Of a stretch of 64,000 nucleotides of DNA, positions 35,218 to 50,200 are shown piece by piece. The position numbers and the translations under genes were made by a program. Under the pieces are notes generated by a model. The model was not told the DNA's origin, did no database searches, and saw nothing but the letters and a program-made list of their open reading frames with translations. Position 1 is the stretch's first letter; every line of letters begins with the position of its first letter. The stretch comes from Nymphaea colorata (lineage: Eukaryota; Streptophyta; Magnoliopsida; Nymphaeales; Nymphaeaceae), in NCBI RefSeq assembly GCF_008831285.2, contig NC_045149.1, positions 6,501,500 through 6,565,499 on the forward strand, given 5' to 3'.

Positions 35218-38200
35218 ATAGTTTAGGGTACCTAGGTCATGCTTGTAATTTTCTATTTCTTTTTGTACTTTTTCCTTTCTTTTGTTTGCACCTTTTTTTA
35301 TTAAGAGGAGAACTAGCTGTTGGGCCAGTCTCCAACGGCTAGATTTCTAGCCGTTGGAGATGGCCCAACAGCCATCTCCCCTCCTCCTCTCTTCTTTTCT
35401 TGTATTATAAATAAGGGACTGTTGTCCCTTGTTTTGCTATGGCTTTGTAAGGCACTTTTTGTTTTATTGTTGGAAATCAATATATGTTTCTTTCTCCTCT
35501 TGTTAGAGGTCTATTGTGTATTGCCTTGTTGAGTTGGTGATATTCTTGAAGTATTTGCCTTGTTTGGGACTGATTTACACTTCATAGCAGTATAATGCAC
35601 CTAGGTGAATGGACAAGTGCACGGCCAAAACATGAAGCATGGCACTTCCTCAAAAATAGGGTTAATTGCAAGAACACTTCAATTTTGCTTCCTTTAATGC
35701 TTCCTTGTAGATTCTCCAATGGTTCCTATGCGTTGATTCTCGATCGCTTTCCGGACATTTTTCATCTGCTTCCCATGTTTTTCCTTTTACATTTATTATA
35801 ATAAGATTATAAAGTAGAGTTACATTGTACTCATCCCCACAGCCCCCTTCCCGTTTCCACTTTCCAGTCATCTCAATCGCACACACCAATGAACATCTTT
35901 ATCTAAAGCAGCTTGGATGCTCACTGCTGGCACTCTTTCTCTTGGATCAAAGTGGATCAGCCCACCCCATTGGTCGGTCAAATTGGGTGTGCCTGTCTCG
36001 GGACTATGAAATAAGTGACTTTCATTTTGAGGCAAGCATATCATCTATCATAAAGAGGATGAGCTTTAAGAGAATGATTCTCAGTTCTTGTAGAGCGGAG
36101 GGCCGTGCAGTACCAGACATGAGAGATATTTTCCAAAGAACAAGCTCAGATAAGCCAATTAAGTTGGGATCCTGTAGATCCATTCCTTTCCTGTTCACAG
36201 ATCAGCCTTTTGTCAATCTGTTTTCATGTATAGAATTTTTTTGAATTTTAAAGGGTCTCCCTTAGAGAAAAAAATATTATAGATAAACCAAACTAAATGC
36301 CACCAGGCCCCCAGGGTTAGCCTTCAACGAAAAGAAAAAGGTATGAGGTGTTTTTGGAAAAGGTATGAGGTGTATTGCTTTATACAGGAAATGCAATGAA
36401 CATATAACTTCTCTCGTACCTCTGAAAACAAAGAATCCACAATGGAGCTAACAAAATACCTTTACATACTACACACATAATATGGTTGTAAGAGGGAACC
36501 ATAAGGATTGAGTAGAGCTAAGGAGTTTGTAGGGGGAACCATAAGGAGGGAAAAGTACCTGGCCAACAGCTTCTTGCTCTGAATACTCTTTGAGTGCGTC
36601 ATGTGCATGTATAACACGAGGATTCCGTACTCTATGGAGAGTTATGTTGTTGCCAAACATGCCCAGGAATTTTGTATAACTTGCACCAATACCATCTACT
36701 GTCAAGGAGAAGAAGTCTAAAACCCCACTTACAGGTTGGGCAACAACTCCTAGAAAAGCTTGTCCAACACCTTGAGCAAATCCGAGGACTCCACGCTGTC
36801 TGGCATTTTCCACAGGCTTAGTCACAACTCCTGACACACCAAATGCAACTCCTTGTGCCAAAGCCTCAGTTCCTCGAAGAATACCATCTCCAACACCAGT
36901 GATCCTCCTTGATGAAACCTGAAAAAAAAAAAAAAAAAAAAAAGTATAGCATGATCATTCAATTAGACTTAGAATAACCAGCAATATGACCATTTACCAC
37001 AACTATGAAGCTCACAACATCGTAGGTGACCAACCTGTTTTGATCGCCGTTGGAGAAATTGTCCATCAGTAGAAAGCTCAGCAAATCCTTTGCTGAGGGT
37101 GGCCAACGTAGAGCTTGTCATGCCAAGCACATCCACAGCAAAAATCAGATGCAATGGATTATGAATCAGGTCCCTCCAGATGCGGTTCAGTATTGCATTA
37201 ACAACAGCACTTTTCCGCAAGATTCTATTTCTGTGCATGACCTTCCTAAGATGAATCTGGTTTATGTATAAACATGTGTGAGTAATAACTTATCCAAAAC
37301 ATGATGTATGTATATCATCAATATGCTAAGTGCATATTGATACTGATGCCTACATTATCGTAATTAACCATCAGACCTGAATTTTAAAAGCGTTTCCAAC
37401 AGCAGAAAGTATAGGACTCCACATGCCAAGGATGCCAGGTGGTCTTTGAGTTGGAGCAGGCTCCAAAGCTAGCTTCAATCTGATTTCTGAAACATCTATT
37501 AAGCTGAAAAAGAAAGTCATCACACGAGTTAAATGAGATCATCATGCATTTACAAAAGCAATGATTTCTGAAAGATTGCAGGTTTTTTTGGGTTATTGTT
37601 TCAACCTGATTTCTGAAACATCTATTAAGCTGGAAAAGAAAGTATCAGCAAGACGATTTAAATGAGATCATCATGTGTTTACAAAGCAAAGATCAGTGAA
37701 TTGCTTATATTATAAAAAATAACCCAAAAATTGCAGGTTTTTTTGGGTTATTGCTGAAATAACCATTGCAAGAAGAAAAACAATAAACACCAGACGATTT
37801 ACATCTAGGAAAATTATCTCATAAAGGAACCATTTGCATGTGTTTTTGTCCTACTGTAGGCCATTTCAAATTCTTACAGCCTTGCTATATTCCTTTTTCT
37901 TTTTTGGTGTCGGGGCAAAACTTGCAGCTAATGTCTTGCAATCTCCAAATTCTTAAAAGAGCCCTTCTTATCCCTATGTGTACCAAGGCCCAACAGGCAC
38001 ATCCATTGAGCCCTTCTATCTCCTATGTGTACCAAGGCCCAACAGGCACATCCATTAAGGTCAGAACTAAATTGCACATTCTTATTGCATGAAAACACAA
38101 GCATAAGCCGGTAAGGCCACAAACAAATCATACAAGCACAAAAAATTATCAATGGTAGGAGAATTCAAACCCGGCAAATTCTTAATCTTTAGCCATCTGG

Positions 38201-41200
38201 CAAGATCCAGCATCTAGCAGTTTTGAACTCCCCTCAATAGGCAACCAGACCACCTTATTTCTCACATTACATGTAGCCATATTCCCATAATGGACAATAA
38301 CGAGACTTGGCTGTTGCTTAAGTACAGAAATCAGAAATGGTCACATAGGTGAAGAATTAAGTGCTAATGCAGTCATAAGTGGAATGAGTACAACGTGGGA
38401 CTTTGAGAAAACACACGCATGAAGATGCAGGAACAAATCCTTACCTTTTGAAAATATAACCAATAATTCTAAATCTCCAGCTGAGTTGGTTCATGTGATT
38501 TCCATTGATGACTTTACTAGATAGATGTGGATTTATTTTCTACCAGTCACCTTTTCCTTTGTAGTTTTTTTCTTTTTTTTGTCAATGGTGTTCCTCACTC
38601 TGCTGTCTGGGGTTACTGAGCCATGATATTACAGGTGTTAAAAGGATTTACCAAATTTCTGCTACTAAATCATTTAAATGATTTTCTTTTAAGTGTCATA
38701 TTGCCCGACCTTTTGCCTCCAGACTGCGTCCTGATAATTTTTTTGCTTATTTCACATTGCTTGGTGTATCATTCACTAGGTCCTGAATATTGATTCCAAA
38801 TCCAATAAATGAAAGTATGTGTTATATATGCATTTTGCAATGAATCCAATTAATGTAAGTTATGCCATGTTTATATGTCTCAACATGTACCTGAGGTGCA
38901 TACCTATAAGTTATAACATGTCATGTATTTCTATCTCATTAAATCCATGTTAATAATTTAACGAGATTAGGGAACACCAAGATAGTTTGATGCTGCCATC
39001 ATACTGTTGAAGAAACGTCTTTCCTCTATTATCTTTTACCCTTCCTCACAATGGACAAATCTGGACAAGAAGATCTAGCACAGTATCAAAGCCAGGTCTG
39101 TTCCTGGTACTTTTGGTTTATGGGCCCACCAAGCTTCCATTACACTTGAGTTCCCTGTCACATGGACTCTTCAAAAAAGGGGCCGCACCCGTGTCAACAC
39201 GACGCTGGTACTGGTGCTGTTCCGACACGCTCCCAACTGCGTGCTTTCTTATGCAAGCTCAAAATATTTTTCATTTTTTTTTCTCCATGTCCCTTTCTTT
39301 ATGTATAGTAATAAAAGGAAAATGAAAAAGACTAAGCTAAGAAACAAGCTAAAATTCTATATATTATGAATACATACATTTATACATATATATATATAGA
39401 CACACACACACACTGTAATGTTTGGCGAGTGGGGCAAGTCGGGCTGGATCAGGGCCCAGACCTGAACCTGAACCCCACCCGCGTGAAGTACCCGACGCCG
39501 GCTCTTCCTCTACGTCTTCGCTTCTTGCTGGTGCGATCGTGAGAGAAGGAGGTGGACGAGGGTGCTGCAGCGACGGCTGAGGGACTGGCAGAGGTGGAGG
39601 GCAACGACGCAGCGGTAAGCCCTATCAAACTCTCTCCCCATCTCTTCTGTCTTCTCCTCTCCCTCTCCCCATTTTTTTGCTTGTTTCCACCTCTGACCCG
39701 AGTTTTCTCCTCTCTCCCGCAAGCTCTCACCCCCTTGTTTGATTCTCTCGCATTCTGTTTGCTCATCTCCCTCTCTCCCGCACTCTCTCTCTCTCCTCCG
39801 CTGCTCTCTCGTCTCACTGCTTGTACTCTCTCCTTACCGCCAGCCTGCTCTCACTCACATCTCTCGTGTTCTCTCTCTCGTCTTCAGCCTCCCTCAACTA
39901 CAGCTACTGTAGGCTCTCTTCTAACAACAGACCCTTTTCTTGAACTCTCTTTCGCCAATTCCCACTCTATTTAGTATTGTTTGATCAGATTGCAGCTTGG
40001 GGACACGTCTTTCCCCTCATACCAGTGAATTGAAAGCGTTGGAGGTGATGGGAGCAAACAATTTTTGGCATTGGTGCTTAGTCGAGCGGTTGGTGTGGCT
40101 ATCGGGGGCCTGGGAGCACTACAGCAGTTAGGACTCTAAGAGTGGGGAGATTGGATGATTTAGAATGCACGTTCGAGACTTTACTATATTGGGGAAGGTT
40201 TAGGACTATTTTGGAAGGACGAAGATCTATGTATATAATTATCTTTCTAGCATAATGGGTTGACTTTTGAAGCGGTTAGGAAGCATAGTAGAGATTTTGA
40301 TGTTGTGGAGAATGTGTAGAACTGTTTTTTGTGAACTTGCGGCACATGCTATTGTCGATGTGCGTATTGTGTTGTTGGTTGGGAAAGATATGTAGTTGGG
40401 AAGCGTAATTACTAGGAAGACGCCTCAACCAAGAAAACAAGTGAGAAACGTATTGGTGATAAGTTGAATCGAAGTTTTGAGTTTAATCGTTTGGTCACAA
40501 CCTCAAAGAGTTGGGAAGAAACCTATTGGAGGCGTTATGGGCCGATACTACCTATCGGCACCCTCTTGAGGCAATGACCTACGCCTCTACGATCCTATTT
40601 CGTACTTGTATAGATTGTAAAGTGAATCAAGTAGAAAATTTATCAATTGATTATGGTTACAGGTACACCGGGCATGTCGAGTAGACCTTGAACGACAAAA
40701 TTTGAAGCTCGAGGTGATTTTGGGTATTTTTGGCCACATGCAACAGGTATAGCGGCATTCTAGACAAATCCCTACCTGGGGCCAAAGTTAGAATGCGTGC
40801 TTTCAGGATCGTTGGATCCTATGATTGTGTTGTGTTGAATGAATGGATGTATGTGATTGAATGATTATGAAATTGATATTGTTTTTAAAATTACTACACA
40901 ATTGCATGTGCATGCTAGCAATTATAACTGCTTAGGACAGATGAGGTAGGGTATCGAGTCGAGTATCTCCTCGACCCCGATTGTGCATTAGAAAGCATCC
41001 TAAAGTGATAATTCATAGGACAGCTACGAGCTAATCACAGATCGAGACTACTTTCCATGGTTCAGCTATGTTTTGTAAGATGTGATTAATATGTTTGATT
41101 GATATGATTGTTGCAATTGGTATGCATTGCTGTGGGCATGATGCAATTGAATGAATTTGAAAGGTAGATGTACCCGTAAAGTTATAACAGCTAGCTAAAA

Positions 41201-44200
41201 GCATTGACTATCTGTGTAACCCTCGTAGGGAAGTGTTTTGAGGTATGTGTTCACTCGTGAAGTGAACCAACCTCGTGTGCTAGCACGCCATTTTGTGAAT
41301 GTGCTTTCCTAATCATAATAAAAAATAATGAATGGGAGACCAGAGGGTTATAGCAATGTGTTTGGGAGATGTCTCGCCTGCTCGGAATGCAGTCGGTGCA
41401 AAGCCCTAGGATATCATTGTGTGATGTGCTTAGAGCGTTGGGCTCCCGCTTTTCCAACCTAGGTGTCGTAGGGAAGGCTGCTACTGAGCAACTCTCATTA
41501 GAATTCACACATCCATGGATGATTGCTCTACCGCTGCAGCGTGAACGGATCTGTATCGTTTCAGACCACCACGGGGGTTGTCTCCTGACTGTAAGATGAC
41601 CATGGTGTGAATGTGTCTGTGTTTGCCCCCACAGGAACTGTCAATTTACTAAAGCTAATGTAAATGAAATTATTGTAAATAAAAACAATGTGAATGAAGT
41701 GTATGTGAATAAAGTGAATGTGCATGAAGTGAAAGTGATTATTAAATGTGTTAATTAATTGTGGCCATTGAGCGGTCTCTACATGCGCTTCCATGACAAG
41801 CCATGTGATTGCATACTCCTATCATGACATGGTCGTGTTTTGTTTTCGTATTTATTATATCTCAGATTTAAGCATTCACCTTAGAGGGTTAGGGATTTAT
41901 CTGGTTTATTGTCATACTGCAAAGACTACACCTTCTGTTGTTTACTTTTTCAGGTTTTGGCGGACCCGGGGCAGCAGGATGATGAGATGACTCAACTCAC
42001 ATCCTACTGGGAGATTTTGGGTCTATTGTAGTGTTGGCGCTTCAACGTTTTACTTCTTAAAAAAAAAAAAAATGATTTGGGGGTCAAAGTGTTGGGGTGT
42101 GACATACACCCTCGCACCCGAATTTTTTAGGATATGTGACACTAGCACCCGCATCCGCACCGGCACCGGCACCCCGCCCTCATGTGACATAGCTTGAGCT
42201 TGTCAAACCTAAAGAACAGGTTGGCGATCTATTTGTAAAATATTTAAGCAATGATCAATTCTACATGCTGGAAGGCAAATTGTTCATTGTTCAAGACCAT
42301 GAACTTGGGAGAGTGGGGGTGAAAGAATGCATTATATATGTATTTGCATCAGAATAAGATCCAACGTACGCAAGTTATGCCATGTTTATGTGTCCCAATG
42401 TGTCCTAGGGGCATATTTGTATTTTGAATATCTCACATAGCATTTCATGTCTTGTAAAATCCTTGTTACTAATACGATGAGATTAGGGCACACCCAGATA
42501 GTTTGAGGCTGCTATCATATTATTGAAGAAACCTCTTTTCTCTCTTCTCATCTTCTCTTCTTTCTCATGCTGGACAAATCTGGACATGGGGATCTCACAA
42601 GAATTTCCCATTGCTTGACAATAACCGATAAAGGAGTTCCATTACACACACTAGTGTCCTTGTGGAAATCTTAGCCACTCAATCAGCCAGGACCTAAGTT
42701 TGTTTAGTTCATGTACTAGAAGCGGTTGTCTGACTTGTCCTATTCATATCCAGAAGAAAAAATAGCACTTACTCTATTCGTAATTCAGGATCCACATTAG
42801 TAACACTAGATTTTCCAGGAAGACGATCCAGACGCAGGCTCCCATAGAAGTCCACTAACGCCCATATAATCGGCTCATGAATGGATATCCTCCAGTATCT
42901 TTCAGCAACCTAGCAGAGTGAAACAACAAGCTGTAAATCCATATAGAATAGCATGCATCTATTCATTTTGAGGATGTTTGTAACATACCCGCACATATAC
43001 ATATGGAAAGATTAGAAAGCCATCAGTATTATCATTGCTCATTGTGATAGTCATCTTGAAAACAGGCCGATGTGCATCACTCTTGTATTCAGGTGCAAGC
43101 AGCACTGGCATCACAGTAAGTGGAAGCTGGTTGTCAAACTGCAAATGGCCTACTATGAGCTTGAACCTGTGTCAGGAAACGCCTCAATATATGGTTCAAT
43201 TTAATATTCTTCTTATGAAAGCATGAGGATACATGTTAGGGAGGATATCGGGTAGGAATGTCCTGCTAGGACATAGGTAACTGTCAACAGTTTATGGTTT
43301 GTACTGTTTGTAGAAATCAAATGAAGTGAGGGATTACTACTGCACGACTATTACATTCAAGGAAGATAACCCCAACTTGAAAGAACCTCAAATAAGGTTC
43401 TAAGAAGGGAAAAAAAAAGGACCTTTTTTCAAAGAAGAAACGGCACCTTACATAATAAGCAATATTACAAGCTCTTTTGATAATGGGATGCGCTCTTTGC
43501 AAACAATAAACAATGAGATATTCAAACAAAAAGTAGTCAGCTTCTTTTTCTTCCATTTATCAGTTAATCTACAAACACTTCCAAATAGGAACACTTCAGT
43601 TCTAAGTTATACATCATCTCTAACATGTGATATGTATAGGAGACAATTTAAACTTTTCTGCAAGTACTTGTTGAAGTATCATAAAAGCAAACTAGTTACA
43701 CCATCATATAATAATCTCATGGTCGTGAAAAGTGATCAATGAAATTATTCACCACAAAGGGAACATATTTGATCATCACATGAGACATCAAGTTTTATAA
43801 GACGAAAAAAAGAAAAGGGCAAGAAACAATATAATGATTAGCACAGATGATAGAACTAAAACGTGAGGTGAAAAAACAAGTTTACCTGCTAGTTGTTCCA
43901 CTATCAGATCCAGTTAGATATGAAATATATACTCTTTCCAGGTAAATATACAAAAGCTCCCTAGGACTCTGGTCAACCACAGAAACACCAAGTATGCCAA
44001 ACTCAACTGTCAGCTCCATAGGTGGCACCTTATTCTGCTGATTGGTTTCACCATATAGACCACCCCACCACCTTCCAATTGTTTCCGGTTCACCTTTCCT
44101 GGGTATACAGTCAACAAATCTAGCAACTTTGATATCTGAATGTTCTGTAATCACGAGTTGAACACAACACATCTCCCCACCACACAAGGTGCAGGTTTCA

Positions 44201-47200
44201 GGATTCTCAAAGCTGAACTTGTGAAATGAAGTATTTCCTTCAGATTGGATTTTTACATCAAGAACCTTTTGTCCGTATGGATCTTCCCATGCAAATCTTG
44301 TGGTAGACAAAGGTTGCAACTGGATCCAAGTAGCATCACACAAGCCATACTGACAAACATTAATAAGTTTACGAGGTGCTCTGTTCTCTATCCTGGAAAA
44401 CAGCAAAATAACTTGATTTTAGATGTACTCTAGAAAATTCTGGAATTCTGCCGCTGACTCACAACCAGGGGACACTTGATTAAGTGAATACCTGATGGGA
44501 CCATTTATAGATGCCAGACGAAAAACAACAAGAAATCTTGAACCTTCCTCATAGCCACGAATTTCAGTCTTCACAAATCTTCTCTCACCATTGTCCATCC
44601 GTAATACTAAGGTGATATTATCTTCCTTTCGAATTTGCAAAGGGAAACACCAATCAGTATCGTCCAGTCGAACCTGAAATAACAATAAAAAAGTATCCAG
44701 CTCATCCTAACGAATAAACAAATATCTACAAAGAAGGAGCTTGCATGTGCATCACAGAAGAGAGAGAAAGAAAGAGAAGGGGAGGGAGGAAGAGAGGATC
44801 AGGTTAGCAAGTACAGATGATGCACAAGTAAAATCACCCTCAAATTCGTCTATTCATTAACATCTGAGTAGATAGATACCTGAGATGATGGTTGTAGTAA
44901 CAAAAGCGTTAATGAGCAATATAAGTCTATAACCAGATCCAATCATCACAATGAAAAACCAAAGTAAATATTGTGAGAACAGCTTGTGAACTTAGAATCT
45001 ATTTTGCCTGGAATGGGCCAACTTTAGCTAAAACAGGTCATTGGCTGCAGCACTAGACACCACATTAACAGAATAACCAACAATATATTCTATGTTTAAC
45101 ATTTAAGACTTACCATAATACACTAATAGACAGCATGAACAGGCTATCCTACTACTAACTGTACTCCTTGTAGCATCACATGTTTGGGAATGATGGTCTG
45201 GTAAAACCTTGAGAAAGGTTAATGCTCATCTATGCTTAGGTCCCATACTATTTTGTCATGTTTTTCTTTTTAAGGCAATAAGGTAACTAAAGGGCAGGTT
45301 ATCTACCAGAGTAGAAGTTCAACATAATTTTGACTTTTGAGTTGGGTTGTTACTATAGTGTCACAGTCATATCCAAATCAGACTTCGGGCCCTTTCAAGA
45401 CATGTTTTCCTCAAGGGAAACTCATTGATGTATACATATGGTTTGGCAACACTATCATATCTAAGTCAAAAATAAGTGACAGATGTATATACTTGAGCAC
45501 ATTGCTGCATTGACCACAGTCTTCTCTTGGAACCCAGAGTTGACTATGCAGTGAACTGAAATGCACTAGATTGGACATATAAGTCAGTTTTGGGTGGGGA
45601 ATGAATCTATTTTCCACATTTGGTTTTGGAGTTTAACAGGCAAAGAAGTGTGTCCATAAAAAGGAGAAAACCATAACGTCCCATATTTGGCAATAAGTTA
45701 AGAATACTACCCCCTCACCATTTTTTTTTCCAAAATGAGAAAAGGAGAAAAATAAAGAAGGAAGAACAACAAATCATGGAAAAATCATGATATTTTTTTA
45801 AAAAAAATCCAACATGAAAATTGTTGACGTTGAGGTAGTTATTAGAATACTAAAGAACTGTAAGTTCTTTAATTATTTTCAAAAACTTTTTGGTTTACAT
45901 TGTAATTTTGTTTTTTACCCTAATTCTCCCTTAAGTAAGGGTTAGGGTAAGTGATCAATAACAAGTTGGACGTGTTTTCTTCTCTCTCTGTCTCTAAAGA
46001 CAACATGGTATTAGAGCCAGCGGCGTGATCTCTTCAGGTTGCCGACGGCTGGCAGATTTACAGCGATCTCCTCTCCGGTGTCTGTTATATCTCTTCTTCC
46101 TCTCCTCTCGTCTCCCCCTCTCCTTTCTTATCTCCTTCTTATTCTTCTCTACTGCTCGCTGGTGGGTGGAATCTGATCATGCCTATGTGGAACGCGTTAT
46201 CAGATCCATTAGTGGAACATGGCGTGGCTGTTGGGATCATGTCGTTGTTGCTGATCAAAGATTGCCTGTCGCTGACATCGTGCAGCTGCTGGGATCCTAC
46301 CGTTGTTGCTGATCAGAGATTGCTTGTTGCTTCTTTTGGTCGTGGATAGTTGCTGCTGATCGTGGAGATGGTTTGTTGATGTTGCTGATTGTAGAACGTC
46401 AGGAGGAGTGTGGTACGGTTGGAAGGTTGAAGAAAGCTATATATGGCTTGAAACAAAGTCCTCGTGCTTAGTTTCACAAATTCTCAGAAGTTGTGTTAGG
46501 ATGTGGCTTCAAGAGGTTTCAACTGGACTATTCGTTGTTCATCAAGAAAGGATCTAGAAGTACAGTTGTGCTAGTTGTATATGTCGATAATATTGTTTTG
46601 ACAGGTGAATGTAAGCAGGAGATAGCACTAACAAAGAAAACTTCTACAATTGTTATCAAAGATCTTGGCCAGCTACGATATTTTCTTGGCATTGAAGTTG
46701 CTTGTAGTAGTGAAGGAATGATGTTATCACAAAGGAAGTATGTTCTTGATTTTTTATAGGACAGGGATGCCAGGAGCTAAACCTGCGACTTTTCCTACGA
46801 ATCCACAGCTATATTTATATGATGATGACTCGGAAGAGATAGGTTTACAGGCCTACAGATCGTTGATTGGTAAGCTTCTTCATATGACCGTGACTCGGCC
46901 AAATATTAGCTTTGCTATGGAAAAATTAAGCCAATTCATGGAGAGACCAAAAAAGTCACATTGGGATGCAGCTATGTTAATTGTCAAGTATTTAAACTTC
47001 TCTCCTGGCAAAGGCCTTTTCTTTAAAAAATGTACATCTCTTGATGTCGAAGCTTATAGTGATGCAGATTATGCGGGCTCAGTTGATGACAAGAAGTTTA
47101 CCATAGGATTTTGTGTGTTTGTGGAAGGAAATCTCATATTTGGAGGAATAAGAAACAAAATGTTGTTTTTAGGTCTAGTGCGGAGTCTGAATATCGTGCT

Positions 47201-50200
47201 ATGGCTCAAACTGCTGCTGAAACGACTTGGTCTAGATCCTTCCTTGAGAGTCTTGGTATTTCTATTTCTATACCTATGAAGATGTTTTGTTATAACAGGG
47301 CTGCCACCTACATTGCCAATAATCTCGTTTTTCATGAGAGGACAAAACAAATTGAAGTAGATTGCCATCGCATTCGTGATATAGTTCAAGAGGGAATCAT
47401 CTCCACTATACATGTAGCCTTTGAAGATCAAGTAGTTGATATCTTTATTAAAGCATTGCCTATTGCATGTTTAAACAAGACATGAAATATACAAGCAAGT
47501 AGAGAAAAGGGGAATGACTTACCTTCCACTACGATTATTGCATTGGATACAGGTTTATCCCAATCTGATATAGAACGTACCCACCTGTGACTAACTACTT
47601 GTGTCCCAACAACATGAATACTTGGACCTAACAGGCTTACCCATGTGACTTGGCTTGGCTCAATTTCACTTGTCTCTCTCCCACAGCCACCAAACAGAAA
47701 CAAGGCCTCACAGAATCAGTAGGCCCTTGGCAAGAACAAATCACAAGGAACAAATTGACCCATTCTGCCTTTCGTTTAAATTTTTCAAAATCATAGATCT
47801 CTCCAAATTTTTTTTTTTTTTTTTTTTGGGGCGGGGGGGGCTGCGCACATAAGCCAATGAAGAAGACAGTATCTTGCAGGCTGAGTGAGACATCAGGAGG
47901 CTGGAAGAACCCAAGACAGCCTGATCCCTTATATATCGCTGCCTCCTGCATCAGTACTTGGTTCAACTCGTGCACATGGTTATCAAGATTAGGCATGTAC
48001 TTTGGTCCAACACAGGAATGAAATTCAAACAGTTATAGAACCAGCCAATTTTTTATGGAAACTCTTATGAACTTACCAAAAGTGATCCAAGCTTGTCAAA
48101 AGTTCGGATTTGGCTCAAGACCATTATATCCAAAGATGAGATGACAACCCAACATAGTCATCACTACAGGATCACTCAAGCAAAATGCATATATAACTAC
48201 TTATTGGCAGCATAATAACACCACAGATATCACAACAAAAACAATTCCTGACAAAAAATAGTTCGACATTAATAAGAGGCATGAGCCATAACTTACCTGA
48301 AGTTTTTCTGAATCTCCATTTTCATGGTGGGCAAATGATACTCTTGAATCATATAAATGGAGAATTTTTGGTTCATCATCCGTGTTTAGCTTAAGATAAA
48401 TATCTTGGCCATAACGATTGGTAAAAGTCATGAAAGGGCGAATGGATATTACCTGAAATTAAACAATAAGATAAATAAAAGGAAACAGTGGAAATGACAC
48501 TTCGAACAGCACACAAACCTTGGTTGGAACAGACTGGTATGGGCAAGGTTTTGCAGAGACAAACAAACGGATGCACTTGTTATCAGTATCATAGGCTTTA
48601 ACAATAATTGAGCCATCCTGGAACAATAAATCCATTATTAGTTAATTATGATATCCTTTAAGTACGATTATTTTCAAGCTTTTGACATACCAGACCACCA
48701 AGCAGAGAAAGATCTGAAACTGGACCGAACACTGGATTGTCAGGCCCACTCATTGTAACAGACATTCCCATATTTCCGAAATTTATCACTGAGCCAATTG
48801 TACATCCATCAACCATCTCGTCGCTTGTTAATTCAACAACATTCTCATTGTCTTTGTTCAAAAGGAGTGAAGAAGAATAACGTCCTCTTGCTGGTAAGCT
48901 TACTAATCTACATGTAAGTGGAGGACACCTTGAAAATTCAATCCAATAGGGAGAATAAATCCTGATAACTTTTGCTATTTGCTGGTTCACACCAAGGTTC
49001 TGCTCAAGAATGACTTCAACGATCCTGCACAATATTAAAAAGCTGAAGCACCTATGACAGATCCAATAAACAGGATATTGCATAAGCAACTAAACTGAAC
49101 ATAAGAGAACACCATCCCTGATGAAGGATTATAGCATACCTTCCTGAAAATGTGCTCCTTAAACTAAAAGCTTTGGATGGCTTCTGAGTAGGATGGGAGA
49201 TCAAGACCGCTTCCTGTAAAATGATGCCATCGATATACCATAAATTGACAGAATGGAATGAAAAATATTACAAACAAGAAAAAAGAAAGAAAGGAAAAAA
49301 CCATGGGGAGAAATGTGTCATACGTTTATCGGTTGCCAACCCCCTTGGAGAAAGAGAGAAACATACAAAGGATTGTGCATATCAGCACTATAGACATTTG
49401 TCTTTTCTCCAGGATGAAGAACCCCTCGAGATCGAATAGCAAAAGCACCACATGGTTTTCTCTCAAGAACAGATAGCTCCACAGAGAGTGGAAGAAAATT
49501 TATAAAAGATAGTGGCGGGATAAGCACAAGCTTCCAATCCTGGATAGAATTTGAATGGATATCCTTTCCTATCTCTGTGGCCTGGGTGCTCAAACAAAAC
49601 CATAATCCATTTGCATCTTCAGAGGAACTCCCACTTGCAAATGGACAGTGCAGAAGGTCTTCAGCCTCAACAAGAGATGACAGGCAAAATTGAGGAACTT
49701 CATCAGGATGGCCATAATCCGTAGACTTAATATACCTGTCAGAGAATGAACTCCAAGAATATTCGCTTTCATCAGAGGAGCTCTTTGGCAATATCTCCAA
49801 TATACCAGGAGCTGTCAGGCTTGATAGAGAGAGTGGGATACTTTCTCCTGGTTTCAGAAGTCCAAGGACCTGCTTATTGGCACTATCAGGTATCTTTCTC
49901 CTATTTCTTTTCCATTTCCTTTGTCTCACATGCTGTAAAGATTTTTCATGACCAGACAAATTCGGCCACTTTCTACCTTCAAGGTCTGATGAATACACCC
50001 ACCCATCGATAGTGTTTAATGATGTATCTACATTCCAATCATCAACCCATTCCCATCCTGGCGGCAACTCAATAGCAGGGAGCACCTAGATGATCAACAA
50101 GAAAGATGAGAATGTCCTTGGTTTCAAAATACAGAGAAGCAGAGCAGTCTGTGATCATGATTCATCAATGCTAGGCAAGATGGGATGCTTAAAAAATGTT

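Noticed and set aside
39449-39974. Ser/Arg/Glu-rich ORFs on both strands
   Set aside because: Translations of CT-rich sequence within the gypsy solo LTR.
47523-47703. Possible VPS13 exon with GT donor
   Set aside because: Joining it breaks phase with 44,673, whereas 48,297 joins 44,673 in phase 0 with continuous VPS13 sequence.
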